Assembly (NCBI GenBank): GCA_017744795.1
Contig: JAGIAQ010000009.1
Span: forward strand, 1 to 64,000
Direction of reading: 5' to 3'
DNA from: Niabella sp.
GTDB taxonomy: Bacteria; Bacteroidota; Bacteroidia; Chitinophagales; Chitinophagaceae
DNA: 64,000 bases
Shown: piece by piece, positions 52,767 through 61,435 of the stretch
How positions within the stretch are numbered: the stretch's first letter is position 1
How the letters are laid out: every line of letters begins with the position of its first letter
The notes under the pieces: generated by a model
Seen by the model: only the letters and a program-made list of their open reading frames with translations
Database searches by the model: none
Told to the model about the DNA's origin: nothing
Program-made: the position numbers and the translations under genes

Positions 52767-55010
52767 TCATTTCGGCGGAGTAAATTTTGGCAGAATATAG
52801 CTGTATACGGCATACCGCAATTCACTCCAGGCACTGGGCTTTGGAAAAGGAAAATCGGGGAACAACTGTTGGGTATCGGGTACAAATGCGATTTTCACTT
52901 TTATGGCACTCCTGTTTTTTGTGAGCTTTGCGGGGATCAAAAACTCATCATCCCGGAACCGGCGGTTAGAAGTTTGGGTGCGGCTCCATCGCGGATCCAG
53001 CTCGCCCGGCGGGTCTGAATACAGTGCCGTATTGGCACCGGCCAGATACCATACCCCGGCCTCTACCCAATGTTCCTGCCCCTCGGGCCCGGATACATCT
53101 GCAACAGACACAAGCGCGGTTTGATTGGGGAAACTGTAATCCAGTGTCCGCCGCAGCAATACGCCCTGGTTATCAGCAGCCAGGTGCACTACAAAGTTCG
53201 AAGCGCCCCGTGTATATCTTCCATCTTCCGTATGCGCGGGATAAACTTCCCGGCCTTTTTCTTTGTAGCCCGGGATCTGATTCGTATCAAACGATGCCGG
53301 AAACTGATCGATACCCAACTCATAACGGGACGTAACGGATACAACGGGTGAAGCCTCGGGTGAAGTATACGCGTGTTGCTTTTCGCTTTGGATATTGCCA
53401 ATGTCTATGGAATCAGTTTTAATCAATGACGGCGCGGGAAGGCCATACCAGTAGGAAACGGCCTCGTAATGCTCGGTTGACAGGTTTTCTCCGCCGTGTT
53501 CAAAACCGATAACTGCCCGTCTCCCAAAAGGCATCATGTCGGCCAGCAAAAACCGGTAGGCCGACTCAATCCTGTCCTTTGCATTCTGCGCTTTATCCTT
53601 AGTGACAGCCCCACAAGGATGGCCGGCAAAAGGCAGGGTCATATTCTCTCCGCCCCAGTAGTCGCCGCCGCCGCCCCACTCTTCCGTTCCCGTACCGTAC
53701 GCTTGCGGGCTTTGGCTGTCGTCGAAAAAGAATCTCGGATCCCCCTCCAATGTTCCCAAAAATGCGTTGTGCGAAAAAATAAACGAATTGCCCACAAAAC
53801 TACCCGACCACTCCTGATGCCCTTCAGCCCCTTTGGTGTCCAGGAATATCATGTCCTTGCCCGCCTCAGGCTGCGGAATATCCGTATAAGTGGCATGAAA
53901 ATAACTGCTTGTAACAGGAGCGGTTTTCGAAGGCTCATATCTTATTTCATAACCAATGCTTGCAGTACCGGGTGCGATCCCGGCAAGCTCAAACCGTGCT
54001 GATTTAAAAAAGGGCATCGGGTAATAACAGGCTAATTCCACTTTCTTATTGGCGTAGTCAAAACGGATATTGACGGGAAAGCCTTTTACCAAATACTCCC
54101 GGTTTTCCCGGTTGTACAGTGTGCCGGCGCCAAAGAACAAACACAGCGGAGCGTCGATGGACGGATGTGTTGCTCCATCCCAGGTTACCTGTAATCTTAT
54201 GCGTTCAAGATCCATAGCCTGTTCCAGCGGCAGTATCAGTTTTACAGCCCTGATGCTGGATGCTGGAGTTTTAATGGATGCTAACAATACTTTTTCTCTA
54301 TCGAGTTTTATAGTTCCGGTTTGTTTTTTTATCATTTTTGGGGCAATATCTGTTCCGGAGCGGTTGATCAGTTCCAGCACGTCCGCGTCCGGACGCTCGC
54401 TGATATTCCAGGAACGAATGGGGCGCGACACATTTTTTTCATTAGCCAGTAAGTGATAAATGTAATAACCGGTTCCGTAGCGGGTACGCGCATACGCGAT
54501 CCGCAGTGAGGTTTTAAAGGGCATTGGTGTCCAGATCAGGTCGGCACCCTTAGTGGCAGACCAGGTCCAGTTCAGCGGCTCAGGAAAGGCAGCTTCGGGA
54601 ATGAACGTGGTGTTTTTAGAGTTTCTTTTTGCACGAAGCGGATCGGATGTTCCCGTTTCTTTAATAATATTATCTTTTCCATCAATTATAAAATGCCAGG
54701 GGCTTCCGTGCCAGTGGTTTGCTCTGAAAAAGTACAATATCCCCTTTCCTTTTACGTCCAGCGAAACATTTTGATCTTCTTCATTGGCAAAAAGATAATG
54801 ACCGGCATCTGCCGATTGGTTGGCGCCGTCACGGTCGTAAGTACTGCGCATATACGCCCGAACACCAATCCGCTGCTGCGGCCACAGATCCCACATACGG
54901 TAGGCATCCATTCCAACAGGTGTAACCGGAAGGTCCAGCTTAAACGTTTGTGCATTTAGATACGGACAAAAAATAAGAATACTATACAATAGTAAAATTC
55001 GGGAGCTCAT
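52767..55010 (-). CDS. GH172 (DUF2961) family protein, secreted
   Basis: The product is 747 residues with a Sec signal (about 1-20). The DUF2961 domain is seen in RLQVTWDGATHPSIDAPLCLFFGAG and in the acidic active-site region GTGTEEWGGGGDYW near residue 435. GH172 enzymes include difructose dianhydride and alpha-D-arabinofuranosidase activities and form trimers or larger rings. At 747 residues it is longer than minimal members; the C-terminal third is a beta-rich domain of about 200 residues. The substrate cannot be predicted. Confidence 0.9.
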   Translation of the reverse strand: MSSRILLLYSILIFCPYLNAQTFKLDLPVTPVGMDAYRMWDLWPQQRIGVRAYMRSTYDRDGANQSADAGHYLFANEEDQNVSLDVKGKGILYFFRANHWHGSPWHFIIDGKDNIIKETGTSDPLRAKRNSKNTTFIPEAAFPEPLNWTWSATKGADLIWTPMPFKTSLRIAYARTRYGTGYYIYHLLANEKNVSRPIRSWNISERPDADVLELINRSGTDIAPKMIKKQTGTIKLDREKVLLASIKTPASSIRAVKLILPLEQAMDLERIRLQVTWDGATHPSIDAPLCLFFGAGTLYNRENREYLVKGFPVNIRFDYANKKVELACYYPMPFFKSARFELAGIAPGTASIGYEIRYEPSKTAPVTSSYFHATYTDIPQPEAGKDMIFLDTKGAEGHQEWSGSFVGNSFIFSHNAFLGTLEGDPRFFFDDSQSPQAYGTGTEEWGGGGDYWGGENMTLPFAGHPCGAVTKDKAQNAKDRIESAYRFLLADMMPFGRRAVIGFEHGGENLSTEHYEAVSYWYGLPAPSLIKTDSIDIGNIQSEKQHAYTSPEASPVVSVTSRYELGIDQFPASFDTNQIPGYKEKGREVYPAHTEDGRYTRGASNFVVHLAADNQGVLLRRTLDYSFPNQTALVSVADVSGPEGQEHWVEAGVWYLAGANTALYSDPPGELDPRWSRTQTSNRRFRDDEFLIPAKLTKNRSAIKVKIAFVPDTQQLFPDFPFPKPSAWSELRYAVYSYILPKFTPPK

Positions 55011-55149
55011 GTGCAGGTATCGTTATTTAAAATCGGGCAAGATTCCCGAAGATAAGATAATTCAACCAATGTTAAGCAGCACCCGAGAAACTCACATTTG
55101 CCGTTTCACTCCTCACGATACTATACACCATTGCACGATTTGCCTAGCA

Positions 55150-55689
55150 CTAGTTATTAATAAAAACCGAAAAGATGGTGGTACCGTAATTTTTTTCGAA
55201 ACTGTATTTTTCAAACTGCTTGTAATTATTACGGGGCGTATGTTCCAATACAAACCAGCCCTCGTCATTCAGCAATTGTTTTTCAACAATGATCTTTGGC
55301 AGCTCATCAATTGCAGTTAATGCATAAGGCGGTCCCGCAAAAATAAAATCATAGGTGGTGGTACAGGATTCCAGGTATTTGAAAACATCCATTTTTACAA
55401 ATTTCATGTTTTCAATTTTAAGCGCCGTAGCCGTCTTTTTTATGAAATCGAACATGGTATTATCCTTCTCAACAATAGTCAGATCGCCGGCGCCCCTGCT
55501 GGCCAGTTCGTAACTGATACTGCCGGTCCCCCCGAAAATATCGAGCGTTTTCATCCCCTCAAAATCTATCCGATGCTGCAATACATTAAATAGTCCTTCT
55601 TTGGCTACGTCCGTTGTGGGACGCGTGTAGGGCATTTTTGAAGGCGGATTAATTTTTCGTCCCCCGAGGGATCCTGCTATAATGCGCAT
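55150..55689 (-). CDS. rsmD: RsmD-family 16S rRNA guanine methyltransferase
   Basis: SAM-dependent methyltransferase of 179 residues, expected to methylate G966 of 16S rRNA. The N-terminus MRIIAGSLGGRKI and TRPTTDVAKEGLFN, and the SAM motif LDIFGGTGSISYEL (49-62), are canonical. The catalytic motif IV, normally [DN]PPY, reads AGPPY here, so the usual acidic or amide residue is replaced by Gly. This may be a lineage-specific variant. It overlaps the DUF3822 gene by 13 bp; the pair is conserved in Bacteroidota. Confidence 0.9.
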   Translation of the reverse strand: MRIIAGSLGGRKINPPSKMPYTRPTTDVAKEGLFNVLQHRIDFEGMKTLDIFGGTGSISYELASRGAGDLTIVEKDNTMFDFIKKTATALKIENMKFVKMDVFKYLESCTTTYDFIFAGPPYALTAIDELPKIIVEKQLLNDEGWFVLEHTPRNNYKQFEKYSFEKNYGTTIFSVFINN

Positions 55690-56477
55690 ATAGCAGCCTG
55701 TTTTAAGGTGGTAAAATAATGTGCAGGAAACGGCAGCGACTGTTCGTCCATCCAGCCGGCGTTCAGTAAATGAATATTCAAAAAATAGTCGTACAATAAC
55801 CGGTACAATTTCGAATCGGCTTCCACAAGTCCGGATATATACAACTGTACTTCCTGTTGTGACAGATCATACACTTCGGCGATCTTTAATAAATAAAATA
55901 AGAGGTCATCCGGCGCCCGGAAACTATAATATTGTGCCAGCAATAATTGCTCATCCCGTGTTACTACAACAGAACAGTTATTGTCGATAATATTTATATA
56001 GATCGCTGCGCCGTTCCGGAGCTGCAGGGCTTCTGTGATCCGCACACTTTGTAAATGCCAGTAGGACGCTCCCGGCAGATCAGCGATGCATTGATTCAGC
56101 AAAGTGAACGGCACGGAATAATTAACCGCTATTTGTTTATCAACAATCTCCGTAAGAATGTGATCCTGGATATTGCCACCCGCCAGGTGCAACAAGGCGC
56201 TGTTATCGCCATCATTTAATTCTACGGGAAGCAGTGAATAAACCGGGTAATCAAAAAGGATCAGTTTCTTCTGACAGGAATCTTTTAGCGCAGGCAACGC
56301 TGCGGTTATCCCGGAAAGTGAAGTATGAGAGGTGTCAAACCACTTCAGTTCTCCAAGTCTGGAACCCAATGTATCACAAAAGGCGTACGCAAAATACCCC
56401 GGGCCGGCTTGCGCCACCAGTACACCATTTTCAGGGTCAATAAATTGACCGCCATCTATTTCGAATCGTGCCTGCAT
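55677..56477 (-). CDS. DUF3822 family protein
   Basis: The product is 266 residues with two ribonuclease-H/actin-like halves suggested by repeated strand patterns (FAYAFCDTLG, AIYINIIDNNCSVVV). DUF3822 is confined largely to Bacteroidota and usually lies directly before rsmD, as here. It has no known activity. No signal or membrane segment is seen. The fold assignment is tentative. Confidence 0.85.
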   Translation of the reverse strand: MQARFEIDGGQFIDPENGVLVAQAGPGYFAYAFCDTLGSRLGELKWFDTSHTSLSGITAALPALKDSCQKKLILFDYPVYSLLPVELNDGDNSALLHLAGGNIQDHILTEIVDKQIAVNYSVPFTLLNQCIADLPGASYWHLQSVRITEALQLRNGAAIYINIIDNNCSVVVTRDEQLLLAQYYSFRAPDDLLFYLLKIAEVYDLSQQEVQLYISGLVEADSKLYRLLYDYFLNIHLLNAGWMDEQSLPFPAHYFTTLKQAAICAL

Positions 56478-56625
56478 TGCTGAATTATAGTGGGCAAACG
56501 TACAGAAATAAAATGAAAGGAGAATGTTAATTGAAAAGCTTTCTCCGTGTTTTTCTGTTTATCAGTGGCAAAAAAATCAGCCGCAAAAGCGCTGAAACGT
56601 GGAAAAATATAGTGCTTCTAATTCT

Positions 56626-57861
56626 TTACGGATACAGCAAATATTTTTTCCGCATTTTTTTATAATCGGAAAGGCCAGGCTCCCAGGAGGCGCGAATGGC
56701 CGCTTCCGATTTACCATCGATAATCTGCTGACGGAATAAACCATTGCCGATCAGGTTTTCGATCTTGCCCATCTCCCTGCTCAGCTTCGAATCAAAGAAT
56801 TTTTCTTTATGAGGTGACGCATTGTATAATTCAATGATCCATTGGAGATTGATCTTTCCGCTTTTGCGCAATTTTGTTACATCATAATTACGAAGATCCA
56901 GCCCATAGCAAACCTGATCCATAAACAAAGGCGTTTCCGCCATTCCTTTTATGGAGACCGGGGTAAAATTAAAGGTGTATTTTCCTTTTAACTCCGGGCT
57001 GCCCAATACGGTGAACGGGAACTGTGTTCCCCTGCCCAGATTAATATATGTGCCTTCAAACATACAAGTGGAAGGGTATAACAAAATCGATTGTTGTGTA
57101 TTTAAATTAGGTGAAGGTTTTACTGGCAAGACATAAGGCATGTCATGATTATAATTGGCAACCTTTATAATCTTCAGTTTGCATTTTTCTTTATTCGCCA
57201 GCCATCCTTCACCGTTCGCCATCTGCGCAAATTCAGCAACGGTTAATCCGTGCGACATGGGGATGGGAAACATTCCGATACCGGATTTGTATTTCATATC
57301 CAGCACGGGTCCATCAATAAGGTAGCCATTCGGGTTGGGCCGGTCCAGGATCAGCATTTCTTTACCATTTTCCGCACAGGCTTCCATCAATCGCGCCAGC
57401 GCATTAATATTGGTATAAAAGCGTACGCCTACGTCCTGCAGATCATAAACCAGGATGTCCACATCGGCCATATCCTCTTTACTGGGTTTGTTTTTAGGGC
57501 CGTATAAAGAAATGATGGAAATACCTGTAGCAGGGTCGACCTCATCTTTAACTTTAGCGCCGGCACTGGCATTACCTCTGAAACCATGTTCGGGGCCAAA
57601 CACTTTTACAATATTTATGCCCAGGCTTTTAAGACTGTCTACCAGGTGCCGCTTTCCGATCACCGAGGTAGGGTTCCCCATCACTGCCACGCGCTTTCCC
57701 TTCAAATAGGGCACATATTTTTCTGTTTGATCGGCTCCGGTTTTAATTGAATGCTCCCTGGGCGGATGCTGTCGATCCTCTTTTTTATTTGCAGGTGCCT
57801 TGATAAAAGAACAGGATAATATTCCTGCTACAAGCAATCCTTTTATAGTGTTTCGTTTCAT
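56626..57861 (-). CDS. namZ: DUF1343 exo-beta-N-acetylmuramidase NamZ-like (GH171)
   Basis: The product is 411 residues from ATG 57861 (MKRNTIKG), with an N-terminal signal that ends near residue 25. The domain is recognised by GNPTSVIGKRHLVDSL, FGPEHGFRGNASAG, LVYDLQDVGVRFYT and DRPNPNG. NamZ cleaves N-acetylmuramic acid from the non-reducing end of peptidoglycan fragments, so it acts in cell-wall recycling or use of foreign peptidoglycan. It stands alone in this window. Confidence 0.92.
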   Translation of the reverse strand: MKRNTIKGLLVAGILSCSFIKAPANKKEDRQHPPREHSIKTGADQTEKYVPYLKGKRVAVMGNPTSVIGKRHLVDSLKSLGINIVKVFGPEHGFRGNASAGAKVKDEVDPATGISIISLYGPKNKPSKEDMADVDILVYDLQDVGVRFYTNINALARLMEACAENGKEMLILDRPNPNGYLIDGPVLDMKYKSGIGMFPIPMSHGLTVAEFAQMANGEGWLANKEKCKLKIIKVANYNHDMPYVLPVKPSPNLNTQQSILLYPSTCMFEGTYINLGRGTQFPFTVLGSPELKGKYTFNFTPVSIKGMAETPLFMDQVCYGLDLRNYDVTKLRKSGKINLQWIIELYNASPHKEKFFDSKLSREMGKIENLIGNGLFRQQIIDGKSEAAIRASWEPGLSDYKKMRKKYLLYP

Positions 57862-57925
57862 TGGACTAAAATACAAAGGGATTGGATAAATGTGAAGAAT
57901 TTATTTGGCTCCTTGTTTTCCACAA

Positions 57926-57958
57926 TTGAGGTTTATGCAAAAAACGGGGGTATTTTTG
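57926..57958 (+). promoter_or_regulatory. Putative promoter of the overlapping small ORFs
   Basis: TTG (57926-57928), 22 nt, then TATTTTTG (57951-57958), an exact TAnnTTTG match. Transcription would start near 57965, about 50 nt before the first ATG at 58016. Confidence 0.55.
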
Positions 57959-58015
57959 TGAAAGCCTCCGTTTGACAACACCTATGCGGGATGGTTTTAT
58001 TCTGCTAACGCTAAT

Positions 58016-58267
58016 ATGGAAACGCTATGGATATTATTAACCTTAACGGAACAATTAATTATGAAGAACTTAAAAGACAAGCAGCTTCCGTTCTTAACGG
58101 ACGACGATACATTAACACCCTATCACTGGCAGAGGAGCATGGCCGCCTTGCGGGAGGCAGAAGAAATGTCGAACCATCCTTACTCCTACGAGCAGGCACT
58201 GGAGCAGGTAAAAAGGGACGAAGCAATGCGCCGGAGAGAGCAGGAAATACTTAGTTCTTTTTATTGA
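58016..58267 (+). CDS. Small protein of 83 residues, frame one of an overlapping pair
   Basis: A small soluble protein; an internal ATG at 58061 would give 68 residues. The second half is a regular amphipathic helix (ALREAEEMSNHPYSYEQALE) with a charged tail ending in REQEILSSFY. I do not recognise a family. A second open frame of 75 codons occupies almost the same DNA in another frame. This frame has the more usual codons in the 3' half, so I favour it as the expressed one there. Its last 7 bp overlap the convergent retropepsin-like gene. Confidence 0.5.
   Translation: METLWILLTLTEQLIMKNLKDKQLPFLTDDDTLTPYHWQRSMAALREAEEMSNHPYSYEQALEQVKRDEAMRRREQEILSSFY
58027..58254 (+). CDS. Alternative 75-residue ORF, frame two of an overlapping pair
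   Basis: Begins MDIINLNGTINYEELKRQA and reads like a natural protein for about 55 residues (HGRLAGGRRNVEPSLLL), then becomes Gly/Arg-rich. The N-terminal pattern reminds me of the start of long polyvalent proteins from Bacteroidota mobile elements, in which case this would be a truncated remnant. That resemblance is from memory and unchecked. Confidence 0.35.
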   Translation: MDIINLNGTINYEELKRQAASVLNGRRYINTLSLAEEHGRLAGGRRNVEPSLLLRAGTGAGKKGRSNAPERAGNT

Positions 58268-59157
58268 ATAAACTCAAATAGCTGTTTTTTCATATCTAAC
58301 AGCAAAGTTCCTTTGATAAATAACCGATTTCCAATCAATCCGATTATGCCCAGGTTTTTCATCATTTGAACCTGCTCAAAAGACGGGTTCTCGACGTACG
58401 ATACTGTTTTCAATGGAAGGTTCACTGTACCTATGCGTATAGTCGATTGCGATGCTGTTGTATTTACTTTCAAAGACCGGCCCCAGGAATTTACAAACCC
58501 GGTTTTAAACGTAGCACTGTCAAGAGCCAATGCTTCAAACGTATTTTTATCAGTGATCAACTCAAAGCTACTTGTACCGCTATCGTAAAAAAAGAAGCCG
58601 TCTTTGGATAAAAGATTGCCCGTGAGTAGAATACGACCGTGCAAAAAAGAAAACTTATTCATAGCTGTTCCCTTCTCCCCCTTCAAACAATTTATATTAT
58701 TTATAAGGTGAATAACTTGTCGGACAAAATCGATTGACACCACCTTATCTTTTATAAAATCGGTGCCGATCGTTCCAATAATTTCAATACGATTATTCTT
58801 TCTCGGATCTTTATAAGTAGAATCCAACGTTAAGACCAGCGGTTCATTTATACGGATTCTTTGCTTTCCTATATGTAACACTATTCTTTTAGCATAATTA
58901 TCGCGGACGTCCTTATAAAAAAAAGTTTTACTTGCCCCCAAATCAAATTGCATATAATAAACTTTGGAGCCTTCATTAATGCTTACGGGAATCAATTGCG
59001 CCGCATAAGGCTCCCATCTGTTGAATAAAGAATCTCCCTGCCAAATGAACGGCATCTTTAATCCGGATGGTGGAAACCGGACATAAGCAACCTTCTGCGC
59101 TTGAGTAATTAAAAAAGATAACAACAGGAAAAAAGATAAAATAACTCTTATTAGCAT
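58261..59157 (-). CDS. Secreted retropepsin-like protein (predicted aspartyl protease fold)
   Basis: The product is 298 residues from ATG 59157 (MLIRVILSFF), with a Sec signal ending near residue 21. Two similar lobes each hold an Asp motif: FDLGASKTF with Asp72 and YDSGTSSFEL with Asp192. Each is followed by a hydrophobic-hydrophobic-Gly segment (IIGTIGTDF at 127-135 and LGIIGLIGNRLF near 275), as in pepsin-like and retropepsin-like proteases. The first motif (DLGA) lacks the usual Ser or Thr after Asp, so activity is uncertain. It lies downstream of a membrane-bound XRE regulator. Confidence 0.7.
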   Translation of the reverse strand: MLIRVILSFFLLLSFLITQAQKVAYVRFPPSGLKMPFIWQGDSLFNRWEPYAAQLIPVSINEGSKVYYMQFDLGASKTFFYKDVRDNYAKRIVLHIGKQRIRINEPLVLTLDSTYKDPRKNNRIEIIGTIGTDFIKDKVVSIDFVRQVIHLINNINCLKGEKGTAMNKFSFLHGRILLTGNLLSKDGFFFYDSGTSSFELITDKNTFEALALDSATFKTGFVNSWGRSLKVNTTASQSTIRIGTVNLPLKTVSYVENPSFEQVQMMKNLGIIGLIGNRLFIKGTLLLDMKKQLFEFIQ

Positions 59158-59222
59158 ATTAAATTTATTTGCTGTCAAATCTAATACACCAAAGAGTCTC
59201 CTGTTACGTCATATTGCCGACA

Positions 59223-59837
59223 TTATCGCGACAAATAACTGTATTTCAGTGATATATAATTATTTAGTCGTAGTCTTATTAAAGCCATAGTTATTATGAT
59301 GCTATTTATGCCAATCATTAAAAAGAAAACTGTTAGATAATCTATTATAAGAGGTTTAAAGAAATATCGCCGTAAGAATACATTATAAAATAGTATAGAA
59401 AGCATTAATCCATGCAGCGCAATTTGCCATATTAGTTGCCGCCAAACAATTTTATCCACTTGTTCTTTAGCATTAGCTGAAACGTTCTTTGTTTTTTTTG
59501 AAATGTAATGAGGTATCAGGTAATGAACGTACGGCAAAACTAAAAAGCTGTAACAGGATAAAAGAATAGTGACCAGAAATTTATAATCGTTATGGGCATC
59601 GCAAACATTGATTTCTTTTTCAGTATTTTCTTCCGCTGAGTCTGGATAAGCTGATAACTCCTCAAATCCAAGGTTCAAAGCTGCGCTGATTGCTTTTAGC
59701 GTGTAGGCCCTTGGTGTGCAAATTCCATTTTCTAATCTTTGAATGGTACGAATTGTCACGTTGCTTCTTTCAGCCAGTTCATCCTGCGTTAACCCAAGCT
59801 TTTGCCGTTGAGATTTTATTTTTTCAGATAATTGCAT
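59223..59837 (-). CDS. XRE-family regulator with C-terminal membrane domain
   Basis: The product is 204 residues. The N-terminal helix-turn-helix (about 5-60) contains LGLTQDELAERSNVTIRTIQRLENG. The C-terminal 120 residues have three to four predicted membrane helices (for example FLVTILLSCYSFLVLPYVHYL). A DNA-binding domain tied to the membrane suggests an envelope sensor, but the ligand is unknown. The retropepsin-like gene starts 65 bp downstream on the same strand. Confidence 0.85.
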   Translation of the reverse strand: MQLSEKIKSQRQKLGLTQDELAERSNVTIRTIQRLENGICTPRAYTLKAISAALNLGFEELSAYPDSAEENTEKEINVCDAHNDYKFLVTILLSCYSFLVLPYVHYLIPHYISKKTKNVSANAKEQVDKIVWRQLIWQIALHGLMLSILFYNVFLRRYFFKPLIIDYLTVFFLMIGINSIIITMALIRLRLNNYISLKYSYLSR

Positions 59838-60102
59838 AGCACCTGCTTTTTGAATAAAGGTATTTATTTGAACTCAAACTTATAATAACAAAACCGCTTC
59901 TGAATGTAGGCCGGGTGCATAAATTTTTCGGTTGATAAACAGGTCGCCACTCCATGGCTTATATGCATTTCGGATTACTGAAGCTACCCACAGCTGGCCC
60001 CATTGGGGCCATATACAGGTAGCATTTGTGAGAAACCGAACGATGAAGCCCGCTTGCCGGGCGATCTGTTTTATGTATACATCGGCCAATTCAAACACTA
60101 AC
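59838..60102. other. Gap between the XRE gene and thiolase
   Basis: I see no convincing gene. An open minus-strand frame of 74 codons (59880-60104) has no recognisable family and spans a perfect 7-bp hairpin TGGCCCC-ATT-GGGGCCA (59995-60011). The XRE promoter should lie at the left end. Confidence 0.4.
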
Positions 60103-60137
60103 AACTGTTAATGTAACAGTTTTATTAGCTACCTTTG
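60103..60137 (+). promoter_or_regulatory. Thiolase promoter with a 19-bp palindromic operator
   Basis: AACTGTTA-ATG-TAACAGTT (60103-60121) is a perfect palindrome. It ends 8 bp before TACCTTTG (60130-60137), an exact TAnnTTTG -7 box 17 bp before the ATG. The palindrome covers the -33 region, so a bound dimer would block or recruit RNA polymerase. Confidence 0.65.
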
Positions 60138-60154
60138 CAAAAATTCAGATTAAT

Positions 60155-61339
60155 ATGTTGCCAAAAGAAGTATATATAATTGCAGCAGTTCGTACGCCCC
60201 TGGGAAGTTTTGGCGGAGTGCTGAAAGACCTTAGCGCTACTCAGTTAGGCGCTATCGCAATCAGGGGCGCATTGGAAAAAGCAGGTGTGGCGGCCGATAA
60301 GGTGGATGATGTGCTTATGGGTTGCGTGCTGCAGGCTAACCTGGGACAGGCGCCGGCCCGGCAGGCGGCAAAGTTTGCAGGGCTGCCAGATAAAGTGAAC
60401 TGCACGACCATCAACAAAGTATGCGCCAGTGGGATGAAGGCGATTGCCAACGCCGCACAAAGCATTGCTTTGGGAGATGCGGATATTGTTGTTGCCGGCG
60501 GAATGGAAAGCATGAGCAATGTGCCCTTTTATCTGGACAAAATGCGCTGGGGCAATAAATACGGCAATGCGACTACCGTTGACGGACTAGCGAAAGACGG
60601 ACTTACAGATGTATATGACGGCCAGGCAATGGGTATGGCCGCAGAATTATGTGCTTCAGCGTGTGGCATTTCCCGTGAAGCGCAGGACGCTTTTGCGGTG
60701 GAGAGCTACCAACGCAGCCAGGCTGCATGGGAAGCCGGAAAATTTACTGAAGAAGTAGTGCCGGTAGAGCTGCCGACCCGCAAAGGTGATGCGGTTATTG
60801 TTTCCAGGGATGAAGAACCTTTCAATGTAAAATTTGATAAGATTGCTGCACTGAAACCCGCCTTTAAAAAGGACGGCACAGTAACGGCCGCCAATGCCAG
60901 CACTATGAATGATGGCGCGGCGGCATTGGTGCTGATGAGTAAAGAAAAGGCAACCGAACTGGGCCTGAAGCCCATCGCAAAAATATTGTCCTGTGCTGAT
61001 GCAGAACAGGCGCCTGAGTGGTTTACCACTACCCCGTCGCTTGCTGTTCCAAAAGCCGTGAAAAAAGCCGGTTTAAAAATGGAAGATATTAATTACTGGG
61101 AGCTGAACGAAGCCTTCAGTGTTGTAGGCATAGAAAATACCCGCCGTATGCAACTGGACCCCGATCGGGTAAACGTCAATGGCGGTGCGGTTTCCATCGG
61201 TCACCCCTTGGGCGCCAGCGGTGCACGTGTTATTGTTACGCTGATCAATGTATTAAAACAAAACAACGCAAAATATGGTGCTGCCGGCATCTGCAACGGC
61301 GGCGGCGGTGCCAGCGCGATGGTTGTGGAAAGATTGTAG
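60155..61339 (+). CDS. Acetyl-CoA C-acetyltransferase (thiolase)
   Basis: Thiolase of 394 residues that condenses or cleaves acyl-CoA. The acylated nucleophile is Cys90 in INKVCASGMKA; the second site has GHPLGASGAR with its His and the final CNGGGGASAMVVE with the second Cys. The NEAFSV motif is also present. It stands alone, with no 3-hydroxyacyl-CoA dehydrogenase next to it. Degradative and biosynthetic roles cannot be separated by sequence. A palindromic operator in its promoter indicates specific regulation. Confidence 0.94.
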   Translation: MLPKEVYIIAAVRTPLGSFGGVLKDLSATQLGAIAIRGALEKAGVAADKVDDVLMGCVLQANLGQAPARQAAKFAGLPDKVNCTTINKVCASGMKAIANAAQSIALGDADIVVAGGMESMSNVPFYLDKMRWGNKYGNATTVDGLAKDGLTDVYDGQAMGMAAELCASACGISREAQDAFAVESYQRSQAAWEAGKFTEEVVPVELPTRKGDAVIVSRDEEPFNVKFDKIAALKPAFKKDGTVTAANASTMNDGAAALVLMSKEKATELGLKPIAKILSCADAEQAPEWFTTTPSLAVPKAVKKAGLKMEDINYWELNEAFSVVGIENTRRMQLDPDRVNVNGGAVSIGHPLGASGARVIVTLINVLKQNNAKYGAAGICNGGGGASAMVVERL

Positions 61340-61426
61340 TTAGTAGTAATCAGTTTTAAGCTTTTAGTCTTTAGCTGACGCTCTCAGCTCCCAATACTGA
61401 TAACCGATAGCTGATTACTAATAACT
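61338..61426. repeat. Dispersed intergenic repeat, family H, copy 2
   Basis: AGTTAGTAGTAATCAG (61338-61353) faces CTGATTACTAATAACT (61411-61426), matching at 15 of 16 positions. It begins inside the thiolase stop codon and fills the gap to the convergent YpdA gene. Related to 27702-27765. Confidence 0.6.
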
Positions 61427-61435
61427 TTATACTGA

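Noticed and set aside
53024-53351. Plus-strand frames of about 100 codons inside the GH172 gene
   Set aside because: Proline- and arginine-rich shadows of a well-defined minus-strand gene.
59880-60104. 74-codon minus-strand frame before the thiolase gene
   Set aside because: No recognisable family, contains a hairpin, and overlaps the operator of the thiolase gene; kept only as a note on the gap.
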